DNA of 64,000 nucleotides from Archivesica marissinica (taxonomy: Eukaryota > Mollusca > Bivalvia > Venerida > Vesicomyidae), in assembly GCA_014843695.1 (NCBI GenBank), contig CM026391.1, forward strand, positions 19,917,007 to 19,981,006, read 5' to 3'. Made by a program: the position numbers and the translations under genes. The number at the start of each line of letters is the position of its first letter. The first letter of the stretch is position 1. Shown piece by piece: positions 32,692-43,846 of this stretch. The notes under the pieces were generated by a model. The model did no database searches. It saw only the letters and a program-made list of their open reading frames with translations, and had not been told where the DNA came from.

Positions 32692-32950
32692 CGTGTGTGT
32701 GTTTTACGTTTATTTATCGTCGCTACCGGTTGCCAATATGAGCGATTCCTCCTGAAGAGATTAGTCATTTTAGATTTTGGAGGATAGTGCATGATACAGA
32801 CAGAGACTCATTCCAGAATCTCCTCTGTTTCTTTTACGTGTACGATGTACAGCACCGTCACGAGACCTCGGTTTAACGTCCCATCTGAACGACTGTTAAT
32901 TTTATTAGGGTCAGACGGGGGATCGAACCTGCGCTAACTGGATTACCATA
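32692..32950 (-). mobile_element. SINE family 2 copy, 5' truncated head
   Basis: Tail, hairpin, TTTAACGTCCCATCTGAACG and part of the tRNA-like head (GGATCGAACCTGCG) are present. Unrelated AT-rich sequence with GGATATCCATAA palindromes follows. Confidence 0.82.
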
Positions 32951-33288
32951 CTGTATTAATTATGTAGTGGACATTTATATGGGGCGCCGTTTTGCTATTT
33001 ATTCGTTATTTATGGATATCCATAATTCGATTTATGCATATCCATACTTCCAGGAGCGCCGTCATAGTCATTTTAGATTTTTGGAGGAAATAGTCCGAAT
33101 AGTCAGTTTCATATTTGATCTGGACAAGTTGTACATATTTTCGGTATTCGGAAAAGAGGTGTACCGGTTTACAGAGGGTTATTTTACAATGAACAAAGAA
33201 GGGAAAAATTCACGGACCAAGAAATGTGTTCATTTTGGAGGGAATTCCAGTTATGGCCAACACAAAACAACAACCCGCTTAGATATGG

Positions 33289-33351
33289 CCAATCCATCAC
33301 CAGAAATTAATGACCACACATATCAGGGATACAGCACCGAGGGCGGGATGA
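33289..33351 (+). pseudogene. Intronic copy of 63 bp of exon 17
   Basis: The stretch encoding NPSPEINDHTYQGYSTEGGM in exon 17 is present here with one base changed (ACGTATCAG to ACATATCAG). The flanks are unrelated to exon 17 and there are no matching splice sites. It is a dead exon fragment. Confidence 0.93.
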
Positions 33352-33542
33352 GGTTTAGAGAGGTCCCGTTTTTGAGGGATTTCACTGTACTTCTATATCT
33401 AGAAACCTCACTCTATATAAAATATTTATATAGAGGGGTAGAGGGGGTTCTAGAATAGGTGTTAGATTTTTAGTGCCTTACTGATTTCAATCTCCTGTTT
33501 AATAATTACACGGCAGTGGACTTTATTATTGGTGTTTTTCAG

Positions 33543-33738
33543 GGGCATTATGGGTGTGTACGACATGACTGTTGGTGACAAATGTTCGTTGTATCTCGGC
33601 AAGGAAGGTACAACTAAGCGTACCGGAATATCGTCCCAAATTGGAACCTTCGACTTCGAGGAGGTCACAGTAGCTGCCGGGGGAGAAATAACATCCACCT
33701 GGGACCTGACCGGAGAACAGGATGCAATAAACATTAAG
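33543..33738 (+). CDS. Exon 19: YDMTVGDKCSLYL segment
   Basis: Phase 2-0 exon reading GIMGVYDMTVGDKCSLYLG, then FDFEEVTVAAGGEITS. It completes the split Trp of the previous exon. YDMTVGDKCSLYL corresponds to NLTLHHDGNLWM. The acceptor is TTTTTCAG and the donor GTGACC. The following intron is about 6.6 kb and holds the 54-bp satellite. Confidence 0.92.
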
Positions 33739-33781
33739 GTGACCTGATTATATTAACCTATGTTGATCAATTATACAAATA

Positions 33782-33932
33782 CAGTCAAACCTGTCTTAAG
33801 CAGCCAGCCAATGGAATTGTGCTTAGCACAGTTGGCTGCTTAACAGAGGTCAAATGTGCAACAAAGTAACATATTGGGAATCTGAAAATTGGCTGCTTAA
33901 TGCAGGTAGATTGTTTAATAGAGGTTTGACTG
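33782..33932. mobile_element. MITE family B copy
   Basis: CAGTCAAACCTGTCTTAAGC and AGAGGTTTGACTG ends are flanked by TA. It has a small internal deletion relative to other copies. The 330 bp downstream (33935-34271) show nothing distinctive. Confidence 0.85.
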
Positions 33933-34271
33933 TATTGGTTATTGCAGTCTTATTTCCAATCTGTAATATTGATCATTGTTTTCATCTGTTTCATTGTGCG
34001 ATTTTTATGCTTGCAAAGGGAGATCATATAGTTGCAACTTTGTCTGTCCATCCTTCCATAGGTTATCTCCCCTTTTCACTTAATTAAATGCTTGTCCTGA
34101 GCATAACTCATAAAGTATGGAAGGAAATATAATTAAACTTCAAGCTTTCTCATATTTCTCTGTCAAACACCAAGTTTGCTGGGTATCAATCGGTCCCATC
34201 GATTCCTTGTATGTTTGAAGTTGTTGAGGGAATCATGGTAGATTGACTATATGTATAAATTAACTCGTTAA

Positions 34272-34682
34272 TTAACAGTCTTTCAGATGGGACTTTAAAC
34301 GAGGTCTCGTGTCGTGCTGTACACTGTGCACGTAAAGAACCAGAGGAGACTCTGCAATGGATCTATGTCTGTATCATTGCACTATCCTCCAAAAATCTAA
34401 AATGACTAATCTCTTGAGGAGGCGTCGCTCATATGGACAACCGTTAGCGACGATAAATAAACGTAAAAACAACAATTAACAGTCTTTCAGATGGGACTTT
34501 AAACAAGGTCTTGTGTCGTGCTGTACACCGTGCACGTAATGAACCAGAAGGAGACTCTGGAATGGATCTCTGTCTGTCTGTATCATTGCACTATCCTCCA
34601 ACAATCTAAAATGACTAATCTTTTGAGGAGGTGTCGCTCATATGGACAACCGGTAGCGACGATAAATAAACGTAAAACACAC
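34272..34682 (+). mobile_element. Tandem pair of SINE family 2 bodies
   Basis: Two copies of the same 5'-truncated SINE-2 body lie head to tail. Both start AACAGTCTTTCAGATGGGAC and end ATAAATAAACGTAAAA. They are about 90 percent alike, so this is a duplication of one truncated insertion or a dimer. Confidence 0.85.
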
Positions 34683-34779
34683 TATCTTGTTAAGTATAAG
34701 TCTATAGTATTATTATCCGTCGTCGTTAGAAACTGCGGTTATTGTTATTGGCTATGTCTGTCCGTCTGTGTGTCTGTCA

Positions 34780-35345
34780 ATGTACAGGATAACTCAAAAT
34801 GTTGCAGCTTGATGTTAATGAAAGTCGGTAGATATATACAATGTTAGCCCAGGAGGATGTGATTCCATTTTGGAGAAATTGATCAAAGCCTATTGTCAGG
34901 GTGGTCAGCCATGTCTGTGTGTCTGTCTGTGTGTCTGTCTGTGTGTATGTGTGTGTGTATGTCTGTCTGTCTGTGTGTGTGTCTGGCTGTGTGTCTGTCT
35001 GTGTGTCTGTCTGTGTGTCTGTCTGTGTGTATGTGTGTGTGTATGTCTGTCTGTCTGTATGTGTGTGTGTCTGGCTGTGTGTCTGTCTGTGTGTCTGTCT
35101 GTGTGTCTGTGTGTGTATGTCTGTCTGTGTGTCTGTCTGTATGTGTGTGTGTCTGGCTGTGTGTCTGTCTGTGTGTCTGTCTGTGTGTAGACAGGATAAA
35201 TCCTAACGGTGTTGGTGGATTTTGATGAAACTGTGTGGATATATAGAGGGTTGATCTACGATGAAGTGATCTGATTTTGGAAGAATTCAGTCAAGACATT
35301 ATGTCAGGGCTGTCAGCGAAGTGTCCACCATGCCCATTGACTTGT
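34780..35345. repeat. TG/TCTG microsatellite within a diverged duplication
   Basis: A (TGTCTGTC)n/(TG)n block at 34913-35188 separates two related flanks: ACAGGATAACTC...GTCAGGGTGGTCAGCC and ACAGGATAAATCC...GTCAGGGCTGTCAGCG. The flanks look like two copies of one unit whose border expanded. Confidence 0.7.
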
Positions 35346-38300
35346 ATATACAGGATGTTACAAGAGAGGTTTAGATATACACTCGTGACTTCATACCATA
35401 TATACAGGATGTTACAAGAGAGGTTTAGATATACACTCGTGACTTCATACCATATATACAGGATGTTACAAGAGAGGTTTAGATATACACTCCGTGACTT
35501 CATACCATATATACAGGATGTTACAAGAGAGGTTTAGATATACACTCGTGACTTCATACCATATATACAGGATGTTACAAGAGAGGTTTAGATATACACT
35601 CGTGACTTCATACCATATACAGGATGTTACAAGAGAGGTTTAGATATACACTCGTGACTTCATACCATATATACAGGATGTTACAAGAGAGGTTTAGATA
35701 TACACTCGTGACTTCATACCATATATACAGGATGTTACAAGAGAGGTTTAGATATACACTCGTGACTTCATACCATATATACAGGATGTTACAAGAGAGG
35801 TTTAGATATACACTCGTGACTTCATACCAATATACAGGATGTTACAAGAGAGGTTTAGATATACACTCGTGACTTCATACCATATATACAGGATGTTACA
35901 AGAGAGGTTTAGATATACACTCGTGACTTCATACCATATATACAGGATGTTACAAGAGAGGTTTAGATATACACTCGTGACTTCATACCGTATATACAGG
36001 ATGTTACAAGAGAGGTTTAGATATACACTCGTGACTTCATACCATATATACAGGATGTTACAAGAGAGGTTTAGATATACACTCGTGACTTCATACCATA
36101 TATACAGGATGTTACAAGAGAGGTTTAGATATACACTCGTGACTTCATACCATATATACAGGATGTTACAAGAGAGGTTTAGATATACACTCGTGACTTC
36201 ATACCATATATACAGGATGTTACAAGAGAGGTTTAGATATACACTCGTGACTTCATACCATATATACAGGATGTTACAAGAGAGGTTTAGATATACACTC
36301 GTGACTTCATACCATATATACAGGATGTTACAAGAGAGGTTTAGATATACACTCGTGACTTCATACCATATATACAGGATGTTACAAGAGAGGTTAGATA
36401 TACACTCGTGACTTCATACCATATATACAGGATGTTACAAGAGAGGTTTAGATATACACTCGTGACTTCATACCATATATACAGGATGTTACAAGAGAGG
36501 TTTAGATATACACTCGGACTTCATACCATATATACAGGATGTTACAAGAGAGGTTTAGATATACACTCGTGACTTCATACCATATATACAGGATGTTACA
36601 AGAGAGGTTTAGATATACACTCGTGACTTCATACCATATATACAAGGATGTTACAAGAGAGGTTTAGATATACACTCGTGACTTCATACCATATATACAG
36701 GATGTTACAAGAGAGGTTTAGATAATACACTCGTGACTTACTCAAAACCAATATATACAGGATGTTACAAAGACAAGGTTAGATATACACACAATCGTGA
36801 CTTCATACCATATATACAGGATGTTACAAGAGAGGTTTAGATATACACTCGTGACTTCATACCATATATACAAAGATGTTACAAGAGAGGTTTAGAAATA
36901 TACACTCCCGTGACTCATACCATATATACAGGATGTTACAAGAGAGGTTTAGATATACACTCGTGACTTCATACCATATATACAGGATGTTACAAGAGAG
37001 GTTTAGATATACACTCGTGACTTCTATATACAGGATGTTACAAGAGAGGTTTAGATATACACTCGTGACTTCATACCATATATACAGGATGTTACAAGAG
37101 AGGTTTAGATATACACTCGTGACTTCATACCATATATACAGGATGTTACAAGAGAGGTTTAGATATACACTCGTGACTTCATACCATATATACAGGATGT
37201 TACAAGAGAGGTTTAGATATACACTCGTGACTTCATACCGTATATACAGGATGTTACAAGAGAGGTTTAGATATACACTCGTGACTTCATACCATATATA
37301 CAGGATGTTACAAGAGAGGTTTAGATATACACTCGTGACTTCATACCATATATACAGGATGTTACAAGAGAGGTTTAGATATACACTCGTGACTTCATAC
37401 CATATATACAGGATGTTACAAGAGAGGTTTAGATATACACTCGTGACTTCATACCATATATACAGGATGTTACAAGAGAGGTTTAGATATACACTCGTGA
37501 CTTCATACCATATATACAGGATGTTACAAGAGAGGTTTAGATATACACTCGTGACTTCATACCATATATACAGGATGTTACAAGAGAGGTTTAGATATAC
37601 ACTCGTGACTTCATACCATATATACAGGATGTTACAAGAGAGGTTTAGATATACACTCGTGACTTCATACCATATATACAGGATGTTACAAGAGAGGTTT
37701 AGATATACACTCGTGACTTCATACCATATATACAGGATGTTACAAGAGAGGTTTAGATATACACTCGGACTTCATACCATATATACAGGATGTTACAAGA
37801 GAGGTTTAGATATACACTCGTGACTTCATACCAAAACAAACAAAAAAAACCCACCAATATATACAGGATGTTACAAGAGAGGTTTAGATATACACTCGTG
37901 ACTTCATACCATATATACAGGATGTTACAAGAGAGGTTTAGATATACACTCGTGACTTCATACCATATATACAGGATGTTACAAGAGAGGTTTAGATATA
38001 CACTCGTGACTTCATACCATATATACAGGATGTTACAAGAGAGGTTAGATATACACTCGTGACCAACCAAACAAACAAAAAGATAACACTCGTGTTCATA
38101 CCATATATACAGGATGTTACAAGAGAGGTTTAGATATACACTCGTGACTTCATACCATATATACAGGATGTTACAAGAGAGGTTTAGATATACACTCGTG
38201 ACTTCTATATACAGGATGTTACAAGAGAGGTTTAGATATACACTCGTGACTTCATACCATATATACAGGATGTTACAAGAGAGGTTTAGATATACACTCG

Positions 38301-39068
38301 TGACTTCAACCATATATACAGGATGTTACAAGAGAGGTTTAGATATACACTCGTGACTTCATACCATATATACAGGATGTTACAAGAGAGGTTTAGATAT
38401 ACACTCGTGACTTCATACCATATATACAGGATGTTACAAGAGAGGTTTAGATATACACTCGTGACTTCATACCATATATACAGGATGTTACAAGAGAGGT
38501 TTAGATATACACTCGTGACTTCATACCCATATATACAGGATGTTACAAGAGAGGTTTAGATACACTCGTGACTCATACCATATATACAGGATGTTACAAG
38601 AGAGGTTTAGATATACACTCGTGACTTCATACCATATATACAGGATGTTACAAGAGAGGTTTAGATATACACTCGTGACTTCATACCATATATACAGGAT
38701 GTTACAAGAGAGGTTTAGATATACACTCGTGACTTCATACCATATATACAGGATGTTACAAGAGAGGTTTAGATATACACTCGTGACTTCATACCATATA
38801 TACAGGATGTTACAAGAGAGGTTTAGATATACACTCGTGACTTCATACCATATATACAGGATGTTACAAGAGAGGTTTAGATATACACTCGTGACTTCAT
38901 ACCATATATACAGGATGTTACAAGAGAGGTTTAGATATACACTCGTGACTTCATACCATATATACAGGATGTTACAAGAGAGGTTTAGATATACACTCGT
39001 GACTTCATACCATATATACAGGATGTTACAAGAGAGGTTTAGATATACACTCGTGACTTCATACCATA
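35343..39068. repeat. 54-bp satellite, about 69 units
   Basis: The unit is CATATATACAGGATGTTACA, AGAGAGGTTTAGATATACAC, TCGTGACTTCATAC. Most units are identical. Between about 36640 and 36910 units show many small indels, and short A-rich inserts (AAACAAACAAAAAAAACCC) interrupt at 37834 and 38064. Frames are open because 54 is divisible by three. It fills the largest intron (exons 19-20). Confidence 0.96.
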
Positions 39069-39338
39069 TTGTATGAAACGAGGTTTGAAATTTTGCAAAG
39101 CGAGCTTAAAGAGGATATAATTGTATATGATTGAATTTCGGTAATGCACAGTAACAATACATCTAATTTCTCCGATGGATAGCATAACAAAATGTCTACC
39201 TTAACTCTTTCAACACCAAGTAACTGACATGGACTGGTCCATGACATTCTTAGACCAATAAATTAATAAGAAAATTAAATTTGGACCAATTCATTTTATT
39301 AAAATGGGTAATTTTGTCTAAAAACAGTAATATTACCT

Positions 39339-39425
39339 GCAAAAAGTGCAGATCCTGATGAGACGGCTCGTCACGAGCCGGCTCATCTGGATCTACACTT
39401 TTTGTAAGCCTATTTAGAGGTCTGT
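39339..39425. repeat. Hairpin element F, inverted copy
   Basis: GCAAAAAGTGCAGATCCTGA pairs with GGATCTACACTTTTTG. The whole, with flank AGAGGTCTGTGGTGTT, is the reverse complement of the 29670 copy. Confidence 0.85.
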
Positions 39426-39438
39426 GGTGTTCAAAGGG

Positions 39439-39960
39439 TTAAAGCGACATTACATCGCAAAAAGCAAATAAAATGCATTATTTGCATGCATAAATGCATT
39501 GCTACTACAAATTCTTCTGAATACATTGAACTGAACTAACATTGAATCAATAAACAGTTTTTTGTGGTATACAAACTTTCAAATGTGAAAGAAGGATTTC
39601 ATATAACTGTCATCCAGGCTCCTGAATTGACGTTTGTTGTCATTGAAGTCAATATTAAACACGCGGTACTTTAGTTTAGAGATAGTTTAATTAAGATTAG
39701 TCTACAAATGAATATGCATAGGCACAAATGTGAGATATGACAGTAAATATGTAGCATAACTCGTGTTATTCAGGATAAACGCTTTGTATTACGCATTAAT
39801 GTCGACCCTATTTACATTGTTTTGTTATGTCAACAAATCGCGTAGACAATGTTTGTTTATTTTTTGAAATACTTTTTGAGGTAAATATTTGGGGGGAAAA
39901 TTATACCATATAATAAGCAAATTTGACATTTGCGTTTTCACCGATGTAGTGTCGCTTTAA
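39439..39960. mobile_element. MITE family E copy (522 bp)
   Basis: It is bounded by TTAAAGCGACATTACATCGC and GATGTAGTGTCGCTTTAA, with interior ACAAATCGCGTAGACAATG and AGGATTTCATATAAC matching the other two copies. It is the best preserved of the three. Confidence 0.9.
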
Positions 39961-40087
39961 TAGCAAAATGCCAAAACGAGTTTCATAAAATATGTTATGA
40001 AATCACCAGAGGGTAAGATCCTTTTTATCATATTGGGTTTTAATCATATTTTTGCACAAAATAACGCTGATACTTTCATTTTGCATT

Positions 40088-40250
40088 CCATGTGCAATGT
40101 ATTATTTTGTATTCTGCAATGTATTATTTTGTATTCCTACTCAATATGAATGTGCAATGTATTATTTTGTATTCCTACTCAATATGAATGTGCATTGCAT
40201 TATTTTGTATTCCTACTCAATATGAATGTGCAATGCAGTATTTTGTCCTA
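40088..40250. repeat. 37-bp repeat upstream of exon 20
   Basis: About four units of TGTGCAATGTATTATTTTGT plus ATTCCTACTCAATATGAA, the first partly truncated. It ends about 50 bp before the exon 20 acceptor. Confidence 0.88.
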
Positions 40251-40302
40251 TATAGGCCATTAGGAAACAATGCATAATATTATTCATTTTATTAATCTAA
40301 AG

Positions 40303-40465
40303 GCGGATAAACTTCGAGTGAAAGGTGGCGGGATTGTTCATGCAACAAGTGTCACTGTGGAGGCTGCCACGCTCATTGTAGACGATCTGGGATATATAAT
40401 AGGAGACTTGCACAGCATTCCGTGCAGCGTCCAATACAGTGGTAGAGACGGTACTTCTGGATCAG
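40303..40465 (+). CDS. Exon 20: KGGGIVHATSV / VDDLG segment
   Basis: Phase 0-1 exon reading ADKLRVKGGGIVHATSVT and AATLIVDDLGYIIG, ending DGTSGS. It matches EGGGVIHGTYVTI and TIDAGGHLSADSLGY. The exit Gly codon is completed by exon 21. The acceptor is AATCTAAAG and the donor GTATAT. Confidence 0.88.
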
Positions 40466-40482
40466 GTATATATACTACTACC

Positions 40483-40775
40483 GTATATTCTCGTCCATAA
40501 GTCGACATTTGTCTCATCCCGAAATGTGATGAAAGTACCAGGTCAACTTATGGAAGACAATTGTTTACATTATAAACCAGCTGATAAAACAAACTTCCTA
40601 GTTTTGTTGTACATCTATGCATTTTTTGTATGATTATTAATGGAATAAAGTCAACCAGATATCTCAAATTGAGCACAGAACCATTGCATCAACAAATGCC
40701 ACATGTCCAAAGTACCCTCGACTTATGGAAGGATCCAGCTTTTGACCTTCGACTTATAGCCGAGATAGACTTATG
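40483..40775. mobile_element. MITE with TCGTCCATAAGTCGAC ends
   Basis: CTCGTCCATAAGTCGACATT and the inverted TTCGACTTATAGCCGAGA bound a noncoding interior in which GACTTATGGAAG repeats. It is related to the sequence at 23050-23105. Confidence 0.65.
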
Positions 40776-40827
40776 GCTGGCTATATACAGTAGCAGCGTT
40801 ATATAATTCTTTTCGATTATAAAAAGT

Positions 40828-41052
40828 TTAAACTTTAATTATTTAACGATTGCGAAGCAAGTTCTAACAACTTATATTAATCACTCTCGTAAATATGATC
40901 ATTCTTGTGGGAGGAAACCGGAGTACCCGGAAAAAAACCCACCTGTTCGATCTGGCGACCACAATACCATCTCACATACTTCCCGGTCCGAAGATCGAAC
41001 CCGGGTTGCATTGGTGAGTAGCGAGCGCGCTAACCACTGCGCTAATCGGGCA
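40828..41052 (-). mobile_element. SINE family 4 with the family 1 tail
   Basis: On the minus strand it starts CTGCCCGATTAGCGCAGTGG and has B-box CCCGGGTTCGATC, body GTTTCCTCCCACAAGAATGA and the tail AGAGTGATTAATATAAGTTG. The tail is the same as in family 1, although head and body differ. Confidence 0.87.
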
Positions 41053-41324
41053 GTCATTATCAATTATATATCATTTTTAACCGGAAGGTATAGATTCAAT
41101 GTTCACCCAGACATTTTCTCGAGTTATCTCATAATGATTGTGAGTAAAGCTAAACAAACTAAATGTCCTTTCAAAAATCACATTTTCATTCGTTTCTCCA
41201 TAATTCCCTATTACAAAGTGACATGATTTTATTTTACAGTATGGTCTATTTTGACAATTACAAACTTCATGGCTCATTCTAGAGGGCAATTTGACCGATA
41301 TAGTTGCCCTATTGACCCTTACTT

Positions 41325-41570
41325 CCCTGCTGGGGGCCCCACTTTTCCCTGAATTATGTTTTCAATTTTTTTTTTCAATTTTCATGCGAAATTTTGTCCA
41401 GTAAGATACACTGGACCATTATAAAGCACTCCTTCTATTCACATGTTTGTATTTAATGGTCACAATGTGTATTTTAACCATATTTTGTTGATATTTATTA
41501 AATAGCACCATTGAAGGACGCAATCACGCACTTTCTCACTTCTCTCAAAAATTCACTAGGTTATAATGAT
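41325..41570. repeat. Dispersed repeat G
   Basis: GTAAGATACACTGGACCATT and the following 200 bp, ending CGCACTTTCTCACTTCTC, recur at 45535-45735 and in part at 58495-58580. No ends or coding sequence are recognisable. Confidence 0.7.
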
Positions 41571-41900
41571 ATCGTTTTAAGGAATGAACTGTGGGCTAAT
41601 AGTTAACATTGGGGTATGAACACTATTGGGCACGGTTATGGAGGCCGCAGGCATCCACACTAACTTTATGCACGCCCAATGTAGTTCAATCCTAACTGTG
41701 ATATTGCAACTAGTCCTATGTTATGTACCATTCTTGAATAAAATACTTTTTAATCTAATGTAGTTCATACCCAGATGGAAACTATTATCCCGCGATACAT
41801 TCCTTATATTTACATTAATTATTCTTTTCAATGACACAAAGAAAATATAGCACCCTTTACATTTCAAATGTTTTAGTCCAGATTTGCAACTTACCGTGTG

Positions 41901-42106
41901 CCGGTGTCATATGATATTTTCACCCGCCTATTTTTTCACCCGCGGGTGGAAATATTGCGCGACATTTTCACCCGCGGGTGAAAAAAATGCCATGAGACTT
42001 GGTTAGGGTTAGGGTTAAAATATCGGGGGGCGGGTGAAAATCTCATGGCATTTTTTTCACCCGCGGGTGAAAATATCGCGCAGGTGAAAATCTCATGTGA
42101 CACCGG
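41901..42106. repeat. Palindrome with TTAGGG repeats at its centre
   Basis: CCGGTGTCATATGATATTTT and inverted AAAATCTCATGTGACACCGG form the ends. Inside, TTTTCACCCGCGGGTGAAAA palindromes occur on both sides. The loop contains GGTTAGGGTTAGGGTTA, about 2.5 telomere-type units. The stretch on to exon 21 (42107-42504) shows nothing else. Confidence 0.85.
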
Positions 42107-42504
42107 AACAGGTAAATAGATCATCCTTGAAACAGTGTAAACTGTAAGACACACCTTTTCTCGTGACGAATGCTGCCTTTGCATGTCATAAACTTCGAAT
42201 GGGCATGTCAGCTGCATACCATATGTTGGGAACCCTTGTGCGAAAATGTATACAATCAGGTCGTATACGTTAATTGAAGGAAATTCAATCGCGATGCAAA
42301 TATTTAGCGATATGTACTTATAGTTTACATCTATACTTTAGCTCTTTGCATGCTGGGTAAATGGCTATAAATGATTGAAATAATGACGACAATTCGTAAT
42401 TTGTATTTTTCTTATTAGTAACTGAAATGTGTCAGCTAGCATGAAAAGATGTAAGATGATGTCAATGAGATAGGTGTGATGATCTACAATATGATATCAT
42501 TTAG

Positions 42505-42773
42505 GTGCTGGTCACGGTGGACGAGGCGGTGGAAATACGAACAACAAGCTCACAGGTGCACCGTACGGGCAGATATTCGAACCAGCCACTCATGGATGTT
42601 CTGGTGGTCGAGCAGCGTCTGGTAACGGAGGACAAGGTGGTGGTACTATACATCTGAAGGTGACTAAGGAACTACAGAACGACGGTCAGATCAGTTGTAA
42701 TGGTGCATCAGGCTCTGGTGCTGGGGGCGGAGGAAGTGGAGGATCTATTCTGATGGACGTTGCAAATATAAAG
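42505..42773 (+). CDS. Exon 21: Gly-rich half-module, first part
   Basis: Phase 1-0 exon reading GAGHGGRGGGNTNNKLTGAP, YGQIFEPATHGCSGG, GGGTIHLKV and GGGGSGGSILMDV. All landmarks of the first part of the Gly-rich half are present. The donor GTATCT is followed closely by a SINE-3 insertion. Confidence 0.93.
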
Positions 42774-42795
42774 GTATCTTTCATCATCTTGAAGT

Positions 42796-43057
42796 CCGCC
42801 TCCGTGGTTGAGTGGTTAAGGTCGCTGACTTGTATACCACTGTAACCTATCATCACTGATGGTCACGGGTTCGAGCCCCGCTCAGGCCGTGTCTCATTTA
42901 TATGAAAAAGTTAGCAGTTTCTTACGGAGGTTGGTGCACCCAAGTACTGGTTAACCGCTGGAGCCTGCCCAGGAAAGGTGTTGTTAGATAAACTGCCCGC
43001 CGGCGATATAGCCCAAAATGGTGCTGATGCAGGCGTAAAACCCGAAATATAACATAA
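42796..43057 (+). mobile_element. SINE family 3, full length
   Basis: The head GCCTCCGTGGTTGAGTGGTT and GGTCACGGGTTCGAGCCCCG resembles a type II (Leu/Ser) tRNA with a long variable region. The body has TACTGGTTAACCGCTGGAG and ends AACCCGAAATATAACATA. Flanking TTCATCATCTTG and TTCATCTTG are an imperfect target duplication. Confidence 0.85.
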
Positions 43058-43307
43058 TTCTTCATCTTGTCTTGTTTGTAGCAAAGTCAATTACGTTTCC
43101 ATAATTGGAAAAGAAGTTAAATCCAAGTAGATTCTCTATGTAGGTTGTCGTCATTATTGATGAATCCATTCTTACCAACTTAATGTTCAGTCTCACTTCT
43201 GGCGACACAACACTCATTAGCCGCCTCCTTTGCGCGAGAGATATTGTGTTGGCGTCCTCCATATGTGTGTCACAAAACAAGGCCTCATAAATTGAAACTG
43301 TGTGTGT

Positions 43308-43562
43308 TTTACGTTTATTTATCGTCGCTACCGGTTGCCCATATGAGCGACGTCTCCTGAAGAGATTAGTCATTTTAGATTTTGGATGATAGTGCAATGA
43401 TACAGACAGAGACCCATTCCAGTAAAGCACCGACACGTGCTTTAGGTTTAAAGTCCCAACTGAAAGAATGGTAATTTTATTAGGGTCATGGGGGATCGAA
43501 CCTGCGATCCCTGGATTACCAATCCAGCATGTTAACTTACCACTAGGCCCAAACAGGGTCAC
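43308..43562 (-). mobile_element. SINE family 2 copy
   Basis: The tail GTGTGTTTTACGTTTATTTA, hairpin, shortened body and head (GGATCGAACCTGCGATCC) are present. A deletion removes the CGTGCACGGTGTA region. It ends 85 bp before exon 22. Confidence 0.86.
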
Positions 43563-43647
43563 CCCCATTTATTTATTATCTGTTGATGCATGATACATAT
43601 ACAGTTAGCATTGTCTAAGCATGCATATTGAACTTGTTCCTGTTTAG

Positions 43648-43846
43648 GGATATGGTGACTTTCAAGTGTTTGGTGGGGACGGTTCAGCCGCTAGTAACTA
43701 CCAAGGTTGTGGTGGATCTGGTGGCCGTATTGCCATGTTCTTCAACAGCAACTTCACGTACACTGGTGCCTGGGATATTTACGGCGGTGACACGCCCATT
43801 CCAGAATGTGACGGGGCCTCTGGAACTGCCTTCTTCTATCATAATG
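43648..43846 (+). CDS. Exon 22: GGSGGRIA exon; its 3' end and donor are tandemly copied
   Basis: Phase 0-1 exon reading GYGDFQVFGGDGSAAS, GGSGGRIAMFF and GASGTAFFYHN. The minimal exon ends AATG|GTAAGA. The last 28 nt plus 17 nt of intron (45 bp) are then repeated so that 23 identical donors exist, the last at 44836/44837. Because 45 is a multiple of three and no stop occurs, any donor joins exon 23 in frame and adds 0 to 22 copies of a 15-residue unit. Which one is used cannot be told from sequence. Confidence 0.9.

Noticed and set aside
34870..35225. Cys-rich repeated frames (VCLSVCVC)
   Set aside because: Translation of a TG/TCTG microsatellite in three frames.
35277..39076. Repeated MLQERFRYTLVTSYHIYR frames
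   Set aside because: The 54-bp unit is divisible by three, and frames break wherever an indel occurs in the array. There is no homology to the gene's modules and no splice-compatible border.
42001..42020. True interstitial telomere or chromosome end
   Set aside because: Only about 2.5 TTAGGG units are present, at the centre of a foldback element.
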